Assembly (NCBI GenBank): GCA_024276675.1
Contig: JAJRWT010000037.1
Coordinates: 55,168-119,167, forward strand
DNA from: Myxococcota bacterium
GTDB taxonomy: Bacteria; Myxococcota_A; UBA796; JAFGLY01
Direction: 5' to 3'
Length of the DNA stretch: 64,000 nt
The notes under the pieces were generated by a model, which worked only from the letters and a program-made list of their open reading frames with translations, made no database searches and was not told the origin of the DNA. Every line of letters starts with the position of its first letter. The stretch's first letter is position 1. A program made the translations under genes and the position numbers. Shown piece after piece: positions 51,678 through 60,960 of this stretch.

Positions 51678-51945
51678 TCGGTAGCAGGTTCACGTCATCT
51701 CAACATATCTTTGTTGGCGAGTCAACACAAGGGACAAGAAAGTCACATGCAAGACCCGCGGCAACGCCCGTACCCACCGGAGCTAAAGTCCAGTCACGCC
51801 CTGCCGATGAAGATCCCGTAGCGCCATCTGCCGGGCCCAGCTCCGGGAAGGAAACAGAGCCCGTTGCCACCGCCCGCCATCCGGGCAAAAGGGACTCCGC
51901 CACCTGATGGTACCTCACCCAGACCGGGGCAAGCACAGGAGACGC

Positions 51946-54276
51946 ATGAAATCCATCCTTCTCTCCTCGGCGACCTCGCAACCCGCCCGCGGAGTCCACC
52001 AACCTTCCCACTCCCCCTGCTGGAAACGCTTTCCCAAGCGATTACAGGCACTCGTACCCATGCTCGCCTTGCATGTCTGGCTCTTCCCCGCCTCCGCCCA
52101 GGCATGGAACCCCGATGCATGGAACCCCGATGCCGGCCTGGTATCCTCCTGGAGTTCCAGGGCCAAGGTGAGCACCAGCTCCGGATACAACGGCGAGGCG
52201 GTCATCGACATGGACCTGCAAAGCCACTGGCAGTCGGGCGCCTGCCTTCCCTCCGGCTACGTGGAGAGGCCCGAACTGAACCTTCTCCTGGGAACGTGCG
52301 AAGCGGGCGACTGTCTGTCTTCCAGCGAGTCCAACCTTTCAGGAGCCAGCGACGCCGATGTCTACACCACGGCGAAGGTCTCTGGCGAGCTGGGCGAAGC
52401 GTGGTTTGAAGCCATCCTCCCCCAGGCCGTATCGCTGGAGGTCATCGGTCTCCAAGGCATAGCGCAGACCGAGATCCTGGTGTCGGCCATAGTTGAAGGC
52501 GTGGAGACCATGGTGGGGACCTACCTGCCCGGCGACAACTACCAGATGGTCAACTTCGATGCTCCCCCGGGCGAAATCTCCGCCATACTGCTCCGCTCGG
52601 CGGAGAGCTTCCATGTCAGCGAGATCGCCACCCTGGCGGAGCCCTGTTTCGAAGAGCTGCTCCTGGATCTGCGCAAGCCCAGGCCGGTGGGGTGGATCGA
52701 CACCCGGCACTGGGCCGGTGGCTACGCCCTGTCCACCAGTCTGTGGGCCAGCCTCGACGGAGAAGACTGGACCCTACTCGCTGAACTGTCTCCCGACACC
52801 CTGGACCTGGTCACAACCCAACTGGAAGTAGAGGAATACTTTCGCTACATACGTATCAGACACACCATGGACGGCCAGGATTACAGCAAGGCATATGTCT
52901 GGGAAATCCAGGTCTACGACAAGAACGGCCCCTACGGTCCCATGCCCGATCCCCAACCGCAGCCCAGGAGCTTCAGGGAGCTGCTGGGTGTCAACGGAAT
53001 CTGGGGATGGGGAAACAACTCCTACACCGACCTGTTGGACCCCGCCGCTGGACCGGGACGCTACTCCATGCTGGCCAGCCATGCCCGCAACTACCACAAC
53101 ATGTCGTGGGACGTGACGGATCCCGACAACATCCCCGACTACGAGGCAATGGCCGAGGGCCAGGGGACCGAGTCCTACTGGTGGCTGGACTGGGACAGGG
53201 AGTACCTGGCCTGGAAGGAAGCGGGCCTCCAAGTAGAAGCATCCATACAGTTCACCACCGAGATGTTCCCCGAGGACTCCTGGGATGATCCCTGGACAGC
53301 CGGCTACGAGTACGGCCAGGCCTTCTCCCGACACTTCGGATCCGGCAGCGGCACCGGAGCCGTCTCGGTCATGGAGGTTGGTAACGAACCCTGGGGCTAC
53401 TCTGCCGGGTTCTAGAGCCAGGTGCTGGACGGCATGGCCCTGGGAGCAGCGGACGGAGATCCCTCCATGACCGTCCTTCCATGCGCACTGCAGGCCGACA
53501 AGCCCGAAAGCTGGAGCAACGATGGAAACTACGTGGGAAATCGGCTCACATGGGACAACACCCGGAATATAGACGCCCTGAACTACCACGCGTGGAGCTA
53601 TGCCTTCATGGACGACGGCCAGAGGGAGGCGGTGCAGCCGGAGCAGAGCTACAGCTCGCTGCGCGGCCTCTTCAACATGATGCGTTTCAGGGACGCCAAC
53701 CTGCCCGGCATGCCCATTTTCGTGACCGAATTCGGCTGGGACAGCGACGGCGGGGGTGAGGACTGCGAGTTCGAGGAATGTGTCTCCGAGAGAGCCCAGG
53801 CCCTCTACGCCGTCAGGGGCACGCTCTTCCTGGCCCGCCTTGGGGTTGGCCGGATCTCCTGGTTCTTCTTCGCCAACTCTGACTGTGACAGCCTCTACTG
53901 TCGAAGCGGCCTCTACGGCAGCCAGGAAGGGACCGGCTTCACTCCCAAGGCGTCCAGCCGTGCCCTGGAATCGCTGGTGAATCTGCTGGGCGATACCCGT
54001 TTCCTGGGCGTGGCCAGAGAAGACTCACAGGCCTGGGTCTACGTAGTGGGCAACGATGCCGGGGTACCCACCCACGTCGTGGCATGGAGACCCATCGAGG
54101 CTGAAGACAGCTCCTCGGTGGAGATCACCATGCCCCTGCCCTGGACTCCGGGCCAGGCCTGGAGGATCCTGGGCACCTTGGAAGGCAACAGGGCCGTTAC
54201 ATCGCCGGTGCTGGAGAACAGTCGATGGCGAATGGAGCTTTCAGGGGAACCCCTGGTGGTGGCCCTGGAGCACTGA
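51946..54276 (+). pseudogene. Clan GH-A-like glycoside hydrolase interrupted by an in-frame TAG
   Basis: A 776-codon open frame (start 51946 with GGAG upstream) is interrupted only by TAG at 53413-53415 (codon 490). Both sides are in the same frame and of equal coding quality. The signal peptide ends near ASAQA. Residues ~35-340 hold beta-sandwich accessory domains (SSWSSRAKVSTSSGY ... VWEIQVYDKN). The catalytic domain begins LLGVNGIWGWGNNSY and has the acid/base-type MEVGNEPWG (Glu481) just before the TAG and a nucleophile-type FVTEFGWDSD after it, as in clan A retaining glycosidases. Upstream product alone would lose the nucleophile. A readthrough, sequencing error or recent nonsense mutation are the alternatives; TAC to TAG is a one-base change. 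Confidence 0.7.
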
Positions 54277-54336
54277 TCCTCGGGAGCGACGCACGACAGG
54301 TCCGTTCGGGGGCCCAGCGCGGCATGGACCGGGAAT

Positions 54337-55446
54337 TCAGTGCCGGGTCGCGCCCAGCGAGAGGCTGGCGCGCGCGTGGCCTCCTACGAATACATCCACC
54401 GTGGCCGCCCCGACAGGTGGATGGTAACGGCGGCTCACGGATTCTGCCAACAGCCTGCCATGGGCGTCCCAGGCCCTCCATTCCCGGTATGGCTCACCTT
54501 CGTCGAAGCCCGTGGCCGGAGCTTCCAGCCAGCCATCTCCCGACTGGATGATCCAGGTGGTGTGCTCCGGCCTGGCCGCCGGTAGAAGGGCGTCCTTGGA
54601 TACGTCGTAGAAGGCGGAATCCAGGGTGTCGTCACGCCAGTCGCAATGGACCCAGGACTCGTACATCCCGACATAGCCGGCTCCCTCGTCGTAGCAGTAG
54701 GTGGAGAGGGTGCTCAGGGAGATGGTGGATGGGTTGATGTCTGCGGCATCGCCGTACATGTGGCGAGAATAGGTGGCGCCCCCCACCGATTCGTTGTAGC
54801 CGGGCGAACGGTAGCCGGAGTTGATCACCAGGGCGCCCCCCGCCCTGTCCCGCAAGTTCTGCAGGTGCTCGATGACGTGGCTCTGGTACAGGCCGTAGCG
54901 CCCCTTCCAGGATGACATGACTTCGTCGAGCTGGAAGTTGGGGGCCAGGTAGTCCGAGTCGTCCACCGCGTAGAGATCGATGAAACGGGACGGAGCGATG
55001 TACTGCTCGGAGCCCAGGTAGGGATCGGGGTACTCGTAGTCACTGCCCCAGGCGGGATCGTAGTCCACCAGGTCGTAACAGGTGGTCCAGCTCCAGTCGG
55101 AACCGGGGTAGCAGGCGAGCACTTCGTCGGTGTCGTCGGTGCCGTCGGTGTCGTCGGTGTCGTCGGTGTCGTCGGTGTCGTCGGTGTCGCCCGGGCTGCC
55201 GGTACCGGTGTCCTGGGGGATTTCCCAGTCGGTGTCGGGATTATCGGGGCCGTCTCCCTCGCCCCCGGCCTCGCCCGCGGTGTCGCCAAGCCACGCACCG
55301 CCTCCGCTGTCGGTACCAGGGGGAGCGGCGTAGAAATCCCAGTCGATGTCGTGCCTGCGGGTACGAAGATCCACGATGGACATGTCGGGGCTGGAACATG
55401 CCGCGATATGGAAGAGACCCTGAGCGACGATTATCCCCGTGAACAT
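54337..55446 (-). CDS. M15-family peptidase (VanY/DUF882-like D,D-carboxypeptidase), lipoprotein
   Basis: A 369-residue protein with lipobox HIAACS (Cys17) and a GGGAGG ribosome-binding site. A long Asp/Thr-rich linker (DTDDTDDTDDTDDTDGTDDT, encoded by 55127-55189) precedes the catalytic domain. VINSGYRSPGYNESVGG, SRHMYGDAADI (His and Asp ligands) and SWVHCDW (second His) are M15 zinc-site motifs. A C-terminal 85-residue extension has a beta-sandwich look. It probably trims peptidoglycan cross-links in the periplasm or at the cell surface. Confidence 0.85.
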   Translation of the reverse strand: MFTGIIVAQGLFHIAACSSPDMSIVDLRTRRHDIDWDFYAAPPGTDSGGGAWLGDTAGEAGGEGDGPDNPDTDWEIPQDTGTGSPGDTDDTDDTDDTDDTDGTDDTDEVLACYPGSDWSWTTCYDLVDYDPAWGSDYEYPDPYLGSEQYIAPSRFIDLYAVDDSDYLAPNFQLDEVMSSWKGRYGLYQSHVIEHLQNLRDRAGGALVINSGYRSPGYNESVGGATYSRHMYGDAADINPSTISLSTLSTYCYDEGAGYVGMYESWVHCDWRDDTLDSAFYDVSKDALLPAARPEHTTWIIQSGDGWLEAPATGFDEGEPYREWRAWDAHGRLLAESVSRRYHPPVGAATVDVFVGGHARASLSLGATRH

Positions 55447-55591
55447 CGTGACCTCCCGGCAAAGATTCCTTATTGCGGGATTCTAGCAGCTTCTGGAGCC
55501 GATTGGTAGATGATTCCAGCCATGGAAGCGCCGCAGAGGCTCACCCCATGGAAGGGTGCCAGCACATGGACTGCAAAGCGGCGCGACGGCC

Positions 55592-56752
55592 TCAGTGGGA
55601 CGATTGTTCCGCGGGGCACAGTGAAAGATCCGCCAGCACCGCCTTGTGGTCCGAGCAGCCTTCGTCCCGGAGGCGGGCAGAGTTGACCAGGAAATGCTGC
55701 CTGCTGACGTAGATGTAATCCACCCGCAGGGGAAGCCAACCATCCAGGTAGCGAGTGGCGCCCGCCCCCCAGGCGGCGCTCTCCCAGGCATCTCGCATCT
55801 GGCGCCTCAGGGAGACGTGTACGGCACCGTCCCTGGTGCCGTTGAAGTCCCCCGCGATTACCGTGGGATCCTGGAAACTGTCGATGATCTCCAGCAGCTC
55901 CTGGACCTGCTGGCCCTGACTCTTCGCCGTTCTTTCCAGTCCGGCGGCCAGGCTCAGCAAGCGGGCCCAACGACCGTGGCTCAGTTCGGCCATGCCCTCC
56001 TTGAGGTCTCCCACCGAGAGCCCGAAGGGCTTGAAATGGACCGCCAGAAAGTTCACCCGGCGCTCGCCTTTCTGCAGCTCGGTGAAGACGTAGTGCCAGT
56101 CAGGCGGCAGGGGCAGCGGCTTGCTCCGCGTGATCTTCCAGCCCCCGCTCCCGGACACACAGGCCGCCAGGCCCCCGGCACTCGAGCTGTGGGTACCGAA
56201 ATAGTCCGTCTGCACACAGTCCAGGCCGAGACGCCTGGAGAGCGCATCCAGACGAAGGCTGGAGATCTCCATGAGGGCCAGCGCGTCGGGGGTCTCTTGC
56301 TGGAATACGCCGGCCACACATTCCAGCGCTTCTTCCTGGGCCTGTTCCTTGCGGCCGTAGCTGGCGTACTCGCCCAGTCGGGCCACGTTCCAGGTCATGA
56401 CGCGGATACCTGTACCGGTTGGCACGGGGGAATACCCCGCCCAGGCGCCTCCCCACAACATCAGAGCCACCAGCAACGTGCACGCGAAACATGCCGCGGG
56501 GAGAAGTCTGCGCCGAGCCAACAAGGACTCCAGCAGAAACCACGCCAGCACGAGGCCGTAGGCCAGCGGCAGGACCAGCAGCAGACCCGCCAGGGGAGCA
56601 GGTGGGGAGAGATCCCTTCGGCCCCAGAACGTCCCCGCCAGCAGAACGGAGAGAAGCAGGAGGCCGGGAACACGAGGCAGGAGGCTTCCAAGCCGAGAGC
56701 CGGTCAGGCCGACTCTGAAACCCAGCTCCGTTTGTGACCGCTCTCGACTCAT
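55592..56752 (-). CDS. Membrane-anchored endonuclease/exonuclease/phosphatase-family protein
   Basis: A 386-residue protein. Three hydrophobic helices (about residues 25-115) anchor it, followed by an EEP-fold domain. VMTWNVARLGEY carries the metal-binding Asn, LALMEISSLR the Glu, VIAGDFNGTRD the D-x-N pair and GCSDHKAVLADL the catalytic His, each at the expected order. The EEP family includes DNA-repair nucleases and phosphodiesterases, and membrane-anchored bacterial forms are often of unknown substrate. The neighbouring lipoprotein and MFS transporter suggest an envelope rather than nucleic-acid role. Confidence 0.8.
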   Translation of the reverse strand: MSRERSQTELGFRVGLTGSRLGSLLPRVPGLLLLSVLLAGTFWGRRDLSPPAPLAGLLLVLPLAYGLVLAWFLLESLLARRRLLPAACFACTLLVALMLWGGAWAGYSPVPTGTGIRVMTWNVARLGEYASYGRKEQAQEEALECVAGVFQQETPDALALMEISSLRLDALSRRLGLDCVQTDYFGTHSSSAGGLAACVSGSGGWKITRSKPLPLPPDWHYVFTELQKGERRVNFLAVHFKPFGLSVGDLKEGMAELSHGRWARLLSLAAGLERTAKSQGQQVQELLEIIDSFQDPTVIAGDFNGTRDGAVHVSLRRQMRDAWESAAWGAGATRYLDGWLPLRVDYIYVSRQHFLVNSARLRDEGCSDHKAVLADLSLCPAEQSSH

Positions 56753-56857
56753 GCAAGCGCTCTTCCAGCAAGCAACCGTTCGTTGTTCCCGAGCCCCTGG
56801 GAAGGCAGGCCGAAGCGACCCCTCCGGGCGGAAAGGGAAGCCATCAACGTTCGCCAA

Positions 56858-57472
56858 TCACAGACCTTCGGAAGCTTCGTGGTAGTCCTCGCGGATCTCG
56901 CCGCGATCACGGGATATCTCTTGACGGGCCAGGGTCTGGAGTTCGCGGAGAAGCGTGCTCTTGCGCTGGTAGAGAGCGGGCCCCGCCCTTCCCGTGTCGA
57001 ACTTGGGTTGCAGGGCGCTCAACTGGCGTGCAATCTCGCGGGTCCGCGCCAGGTCTGTCCTGACCCGGGAGACGTCTCTCTGGTCGTCGGCCATGTCCAG
57101 TGCGGCGTCGTAGGTTCCCTCCACGATGGCGTCGGTGCGAGACTCGGTCGACTCCTGGTGGGATTCCACCACTTCACCCCGATCCTCGGAGATCTCACGC
57201 CTGACCCAGCTCTGCAAGCGAGCATCTGCACGACGTTCGGCTGGCCTGTCGTTGAGCCTCCAGGCCCGGTGCCAGTCCTCGATGATGTCTACGAGTTGCC
57301 GGTAGTCGACCATGTCGTCGCGAAGATCGTACCTGGAGTCGGCGATCTCGGCGCTGCCTTCCACAGTCGTGGGCGCCGGCACGGCCAGGGGCGCCGGTTG
57401 GGGAGCCGTCCTCGAGGCACAGGCGGAAATAGTCGCAACCAGAAGTATTCCGAAAAGCGGACGACAGGTCAT
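56858..57472 (-). CDS. Predicted lipoprotein with repeated charged helices
   Basis: A 204-residue protein with lipobox ATISAC (Cys18) and strong AGAGGAG upstream. A Pro/Ala-rich linker precedes two helical blocks that look like internal repeats: WVRREISEDRGEVVESHQESTE near residue 90 and LARQEISRDRGEIREDYHEASE near the C-terminus share an R-x-x-I-S-x-D-R-G-E pattern. The protein is probably a coiled-coil periplasmic protein. No family assigned. Confidence 0.75.
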   Translation of the reverse strand: MTCRPLFGILLVATISACASRTAPQPAPLAVPAPTTVEGSAEIADSRYDLRDDMVDYRQLVDIIEDWHRAWRLNDRPAERRADARLQSWVRREISEDRGEVVESHQESTESRTDAIVEGTYDAALDMADDQRDVSRVRTDLARTREIARQLSALQPKFDTGRAGPALYQRKSTLLRELQTLARQEISRDRGEIREDYHEASEGL

Positions 57473-57566
57473 TGCTGTTTCTCCTCTTGCTCGTTGCGGT
57501 GGAACCAAGAACCGGAGATCTCCACGGGTAGCATACAGCCTCAAGACGTCCATTCACATATCCCAT

Positions 57567-58835
57567 TCAAACCGATTCCCGGCAAGGCCCTTTCCGGGGG
57601 GCGGTCAAGAAGAATACGAGCGAGACCAGGAAGCCCAGCAGGGCCACGGGCCAGAAGCCTCCGCCCGCTCCGTACCCGGCAGCCAGGTCCACGGCCAATC
57701 CCAGCAACGGCGCCAGCGCCATGGTGGCCAGGCTCTTGGCCTGGCTCTCGATGGAGAGCACCGTGGCCCCCCAGCTCTCCGGCGAATTCGCGTCGAAGCG
57801 GCTGATGAGCATGGGGCGCCAAAGGTTCTGCAAGACGTGGAGAGCCACGAAGCCGACGATGGCAGGGAGATACCAACCAGCCGCCAGGGCCGGCAACATC
57901 ACGGCGTACAGCAGCGCCGTGAGTCCCCAGACAACGCGGGAGGCGGGCACCTCTCCTCCGCGGGCCGAGGCCAGATCGTGCGCCCTCCTGGCCGCCAGAC
58001 CAGAGAGGACATGCAAAACGAAAAACACCGGGGCCATGAGAACAGCGGTCTTCTGTTCCTGGCCCAGCTCCGTTCCCATGGCGTGCCCGGCGAAGAGGCC
58101 CAGGGCCGTGGCCTGGAGCAGGGGTTGGAGGTAGTCCTTGACCGCCTTGAACACACCCTCGAAGCCCATGGACTCCAAGACGAGCCTGCGCAGGGTCTTC
58201 ATGCGAAAGACCCTCAGGGTGACCCCCCAGATGCGTCTCAATAGGCGCGCGGACGGTGGCGGGGCCTCCACGGCTCCGTCCAACCACGCGGGATAGCCCA
58301 TGAAGTTCACCAGGCCAAGGAGATAGGGGGGGATTGAGAGATAGAAGACCACGGAGTAACCCTGCCCCAGGAACACGAAGGCCGCGGCCAGTAGAACCGA
58401 GAGCGCCGAGCCGAACTTGCTCCAGGACCGCGTGTAGCCATACACCCGTGTACGTTCGTTCTCCATGCCACGGGCTCTCAGCCAGGCGAAGATGAGGGCC
58501 TTGTGGGTTCCGGTGCGAAATGCCTCTCCCAGTGAAAAGAGGGTCATTGCCAGGAAGAGCCCGGGAAGACCCTGCGACAGGCCGAAGAGAACAAAACTGG
58601 ACACATAGGCGACAAATGAGAGCATCATGGAGCGTCGCCGCCCGTAGAGATCGGCGACCATGCCCGATGGAACCTCCAGAATGTTGATCATCACCTCACG
58701 CCAGGCGATGAGCAGGCCGATCAAGAAGAAGGTCAAGCCCTTTTCAAGAAAGATGAGTACCAGGAAGGGCTCGAAGTAGCGCTGGTTCTTGAGAAAACCG
58801 TAGAGGCTGAAACGCTTGAGCAAGTTGGCAACCAT
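57567..58835 (-). CDS. MFS transporter
   Basis: A 422-residue membrane protein with about 12 hydrophobic helices. EVPSGMVADLYGRRRSM matches the MFS loop 2-3 motif G-x-x-x-D-R-x-G-R-R. Central cytoplasmic loop residues ~195-230 are basic. Substrate is unknown. The ATG at 58835 lies 10 bases after the sulfatase stop, so the two genes probably share a transcript. Confidence 0.82.
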   Translation of the reverse strand: MVANLLKRFSLYGFLKNQRYFEPFLVLIFLEKGLTFFLIGLLIAWREVMINILEVPSGMVADLYGRRRSMMLSFVAYVSSFVLFGLSQGLPGLFLAMTLFSLGEAFRTGTHKALIFAWLRARGMENERTRVYGYTRSWSKFGSALSVLLAAAFVFLGQGYSVVFYLSIPPYLLGLVNFMGYPAWLDGAVEAPPPSARLLRRIWGVTLRVFRMKTLRRLVLESMGFEGVFKAVKDYLQPLLQATALGLFAGHAMGTELGQEQKTAVLMAPVFFVLHVLSGLAARRAHDLASARGGEVPASRVVWGLTALLYAVMLPALAAGWYLPAIVGFVALHVLQNLWRPMLISRFDANSPESWGATVLSIESQAKSLATMALAPLLGLAVDLAAGYGAGGGFWPVALLGFLVSLVFFLTAPRKGPCRESV

Positions 58836-58845
58836 CCATGGACGA

Positions 58846-60699
58846 TCAGGTATCGCTGCGCCCCTTGCGACGCAGCGGGGCCAGCAGCCAGGGAAGAAGA
58901 GCCCAGGGCCCGGCGCCCCGCGGAGAGCCCCCCCAGGAACAGGCAGGATGGTCGCCAGGAATGGAATCGTCCTGGGACACTCCCCAGTCGTCGTCGACCA
59001 CGCGCATGAACATGTTCTTGTAATGACCCTGGGGCAGGCCCGTGAAGGCGCTCCGGGATGAATCGGAAACCAGGAGCACCACTTCCTGAACCGTGGGGAA
59101 AAGGGGTACTCCACTGACAATGCCGCTGCTGGAAAGCTCCAGTTCGTCGGGCAATGCCTTGCTGCTTATGCTCCAGGTATAGGGTTCTTCTCCACCCCAG
59201 GCCTGTAGTTGGAACTCATAGGGTTGGTCTTCCTGGGAGATGTCGAGGTAGCTGCTGGTGATGGCGAGGCCACGCTCCTGGGCAAGGGTCAGGGAGAGTT
59301 CTTCCGCGATGGATGCCATGTCCGGGTCGTCGTGTAGGCTGGATTCTTCGTATGGATCGGAGGAAAGGTCGTAGAGTTCGGTTTCACCGGTGCCGTACTC
59401 CATGTACTTCCAGTCCCTGGTGACCAGCGCCGCCCAGGTGGGCGGGGACTGGGACCAGTTCTGCAGAGTGATGTGATCCCGCCAACCCGATGAATCGCCA
59501 CCGATCAGCAAGGGCATGATGCTGCCGCCACTGCCCATGGCAGGTACCCCCGCCACTTCAAGGATGGTTGCGGGTAGATCCAGGTTGACGGCCACGAGAT
59601 CGTCATTGCTGCCGGGCTCCAGTTGGGAATGAGCCACCAGCAACGGCACATGAACGGCTTCCTGGTAGGGTACCCCCTTCCCCACAAGCCGGTGTTCGCC
59701 CCAAAGTTGGCTGTTGTCGGATGTGTACATGAGCAGAGCCGAATCCAGCCGGCCCAGCTCGTCCAGGGTGTCCAGGATGGCATCGACGGCCCTGTCCACC
59801 GATTGGAGCGATTCCAGTTGGCGCTGCCAGTTGTCGTCGTTGCAGATGGCGGCAACGTTGTCGATGAGCGGATACTCGCGTAGCCAGGACGGCTTGTCGC
59901 TCAGATCCTGTTCGTTCCAGGCGCCGCCCCTGTACTGGAATCCATCGAAAGTTCCGCTGTCCTGTTCCGCCGGCTGTGCCGGGAAATGGGGGGCAGCAAA
60001 ACCCACAACCAGGAAGATGGGCGAATCACCCGCCTGCTGGATGGCCTGAATGGCCTGATCCCTCTGGAAATCGGTAATGTACTGGTTCACGTCCCGGTAC
60101 TGGCCGCTGCCCGAAGAATCCGACGTGCTGGAACCCGTCACGGCCTGAAAATCGTACCAGTCGTCGCTCTGCACCATGCTCACGAAGCTGCTCCAGCCGG
60201 GGGGAACGTAGGGCGCAAAATCCTCGTACAGGTTCATGTACTTGCCCACCATGGCCGTGTAGTAGCCGGCGTCTTGCATGTGGGTGGCCAGGGTATCAGA
60301 ATCCGGAAACGCCAGAATGCTGCCGTTGGGGTAGGTGTTGGTGAGAACTCCCACTTGGGATGGGAGGTAGCCGCCGGACAGCAGGCTGGCCCGCGTGGGG
60401 CAACACAGGGGGGTGGTCACATATGCGTTCTGGAAGTCGATGCCCGCATCTTGCAGCCTTTCCTGGACCACCGGCATGGCCCACAGGCTGTCGAAGCGCT
60501 GGTCGTCGGTGAGGAAGAGGACGATGTCACGAACGGACAGATCATCGAGGGAGTCGGAGAGCTGGTCACCGGAATCGGCCATGGCGGTGCCGGGAACCAG
60601 CAAGGGATGGACTCCCGCGCACAGCAACACGGGAATGGCCAGCAGGTGGCGAAGCGTGGACATGCAGCGTGATGGGCCTGTCGTTCTTTCGTCCTTCAT
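58846..60699 (-). CDS. Secreted sulfatase with MYXO-CTERM-like C-terminal tail
   Basis: A 617-residue exported sulfatase. The signal peptide ends near TAMADS (using ATG 60699; ATG 60663 is the alternative). LFLTDDQRFDSL supplies metal-binding Asp residues and Cys99-C-P-T-R103 in LCCPTRASLLSGG is the formylglycine motif (C-x-P-x-R). MVGKYMN, FAAPHFPAQ and TSDNSQLWGEHR match further active-site motifs. A C-terminal Ig-like domain (about 485-570) is followed by ACSWGG, a short hydrophobic stretch LLPWLLAPL and RRKGRSDT, resembling the MYXO-CTERM sorting signal though lacking the usual GCS. The Cys-type site implies maturation by an FGE; the SUMF1-like protein at 27528 is the only relative here. 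Confidence 0.88.
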   Translation of the reverse strand: MKDERTTGPSRCMSTLRHLLAIPVLLCAGVHPLLVPGTAMADSGDQLSDSLDDLSVRDIVLFLTDDQRFDSLWAMPVVQERLQDAGIDFQNAYVTTPLCCPTRASLLSGGYLPSQVGVLTNTYPNGSILAFPDSDTLATHMQDAGYYTAMVGKYMNLYEDFAPYVPPGWSSFVSMVQSDDWYDFQAVTGSSTSDSSGSGQYRDVNQYITDFQRDQAIQAIQQAGDSPIFLVVGFAAPHFPAQPAEQDSGTFDGFQYRGGAWNEQDLSDKPSWLREYPLIDNVAAICNDDNWQRQLESLQSVDRAVDAILDTLDELGRLDSALLMYTSDNSQLWGEHRLVGKGVPYQEAVHVPLLVAHSQLEPGSNDDLVAVNLDLPATILEVAGVPAMGSGGSIMPLLIGGDSSGWRDHITLQNWSQSPPTWAALVTRDWKYMEYGTGETELYDLSSDPYEESSLHDDPDMASIAEELSLTLAQERGLAITSSYLDISQEDQPYEFQLQAWGGEEPYTWSISSKALPDELELSSSGIVSGVPLFPTVQEVVLLVSDSSRSAFTGLPQGHYKNMFMRVVDDDWGVSQDDSIPGDHPACSWGGSPRGAGPWALLPWLLAPLRRKGRSDT

Positions 60700-60744
60700 G
60701 GTGCTGAAAAGGATAACCTGAATCATCGGAAAAATCGGTAGCAA

Positions 60745-60930
60745 GTTCCCGTCCGGAAATTGCGGATCGAGCAGGAGCGAGTCGCTTTCGAGGCAGGTGC
60801 GTCCGTGCAACCCGCTACCTCGTCACGAGACGGTTGCTGCCCACTCGCGAGAGGCATCAAACGCGGCCTGCCTGCCCGGCTCGAACAAACGGGGCCGCTC
60901 CGGGCATGGGAGCATTTTCCGGATGGGAAC
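60745..60930. repeat. Dispersed element A, inverted copy
   Basis: GTTCCCGTCCGGAAATTG (60745-60762) and CATTTTCCGGATGGGAAC (60913-60930) are near-perfect inverted ends. The interior (gagcgagtcgctttcgaggc ... ) is the reverse complement of the right part of the 51515-51677 element. It lies between the sulfatase start and the amidase stop and has no coding capacity. Confidence 0.7.
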
Positions 60931-60960
60931 CAGAGAACGATCCCACACTCGTGGGAACGG

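Noticed and set aside
53413..53415. TAG as pyrrolysine codon in the glycosidase
   Set aside because: TAG ends many normal genes here (for example 10907, 13591, 27517, 28646) and no pyl genes are visible.
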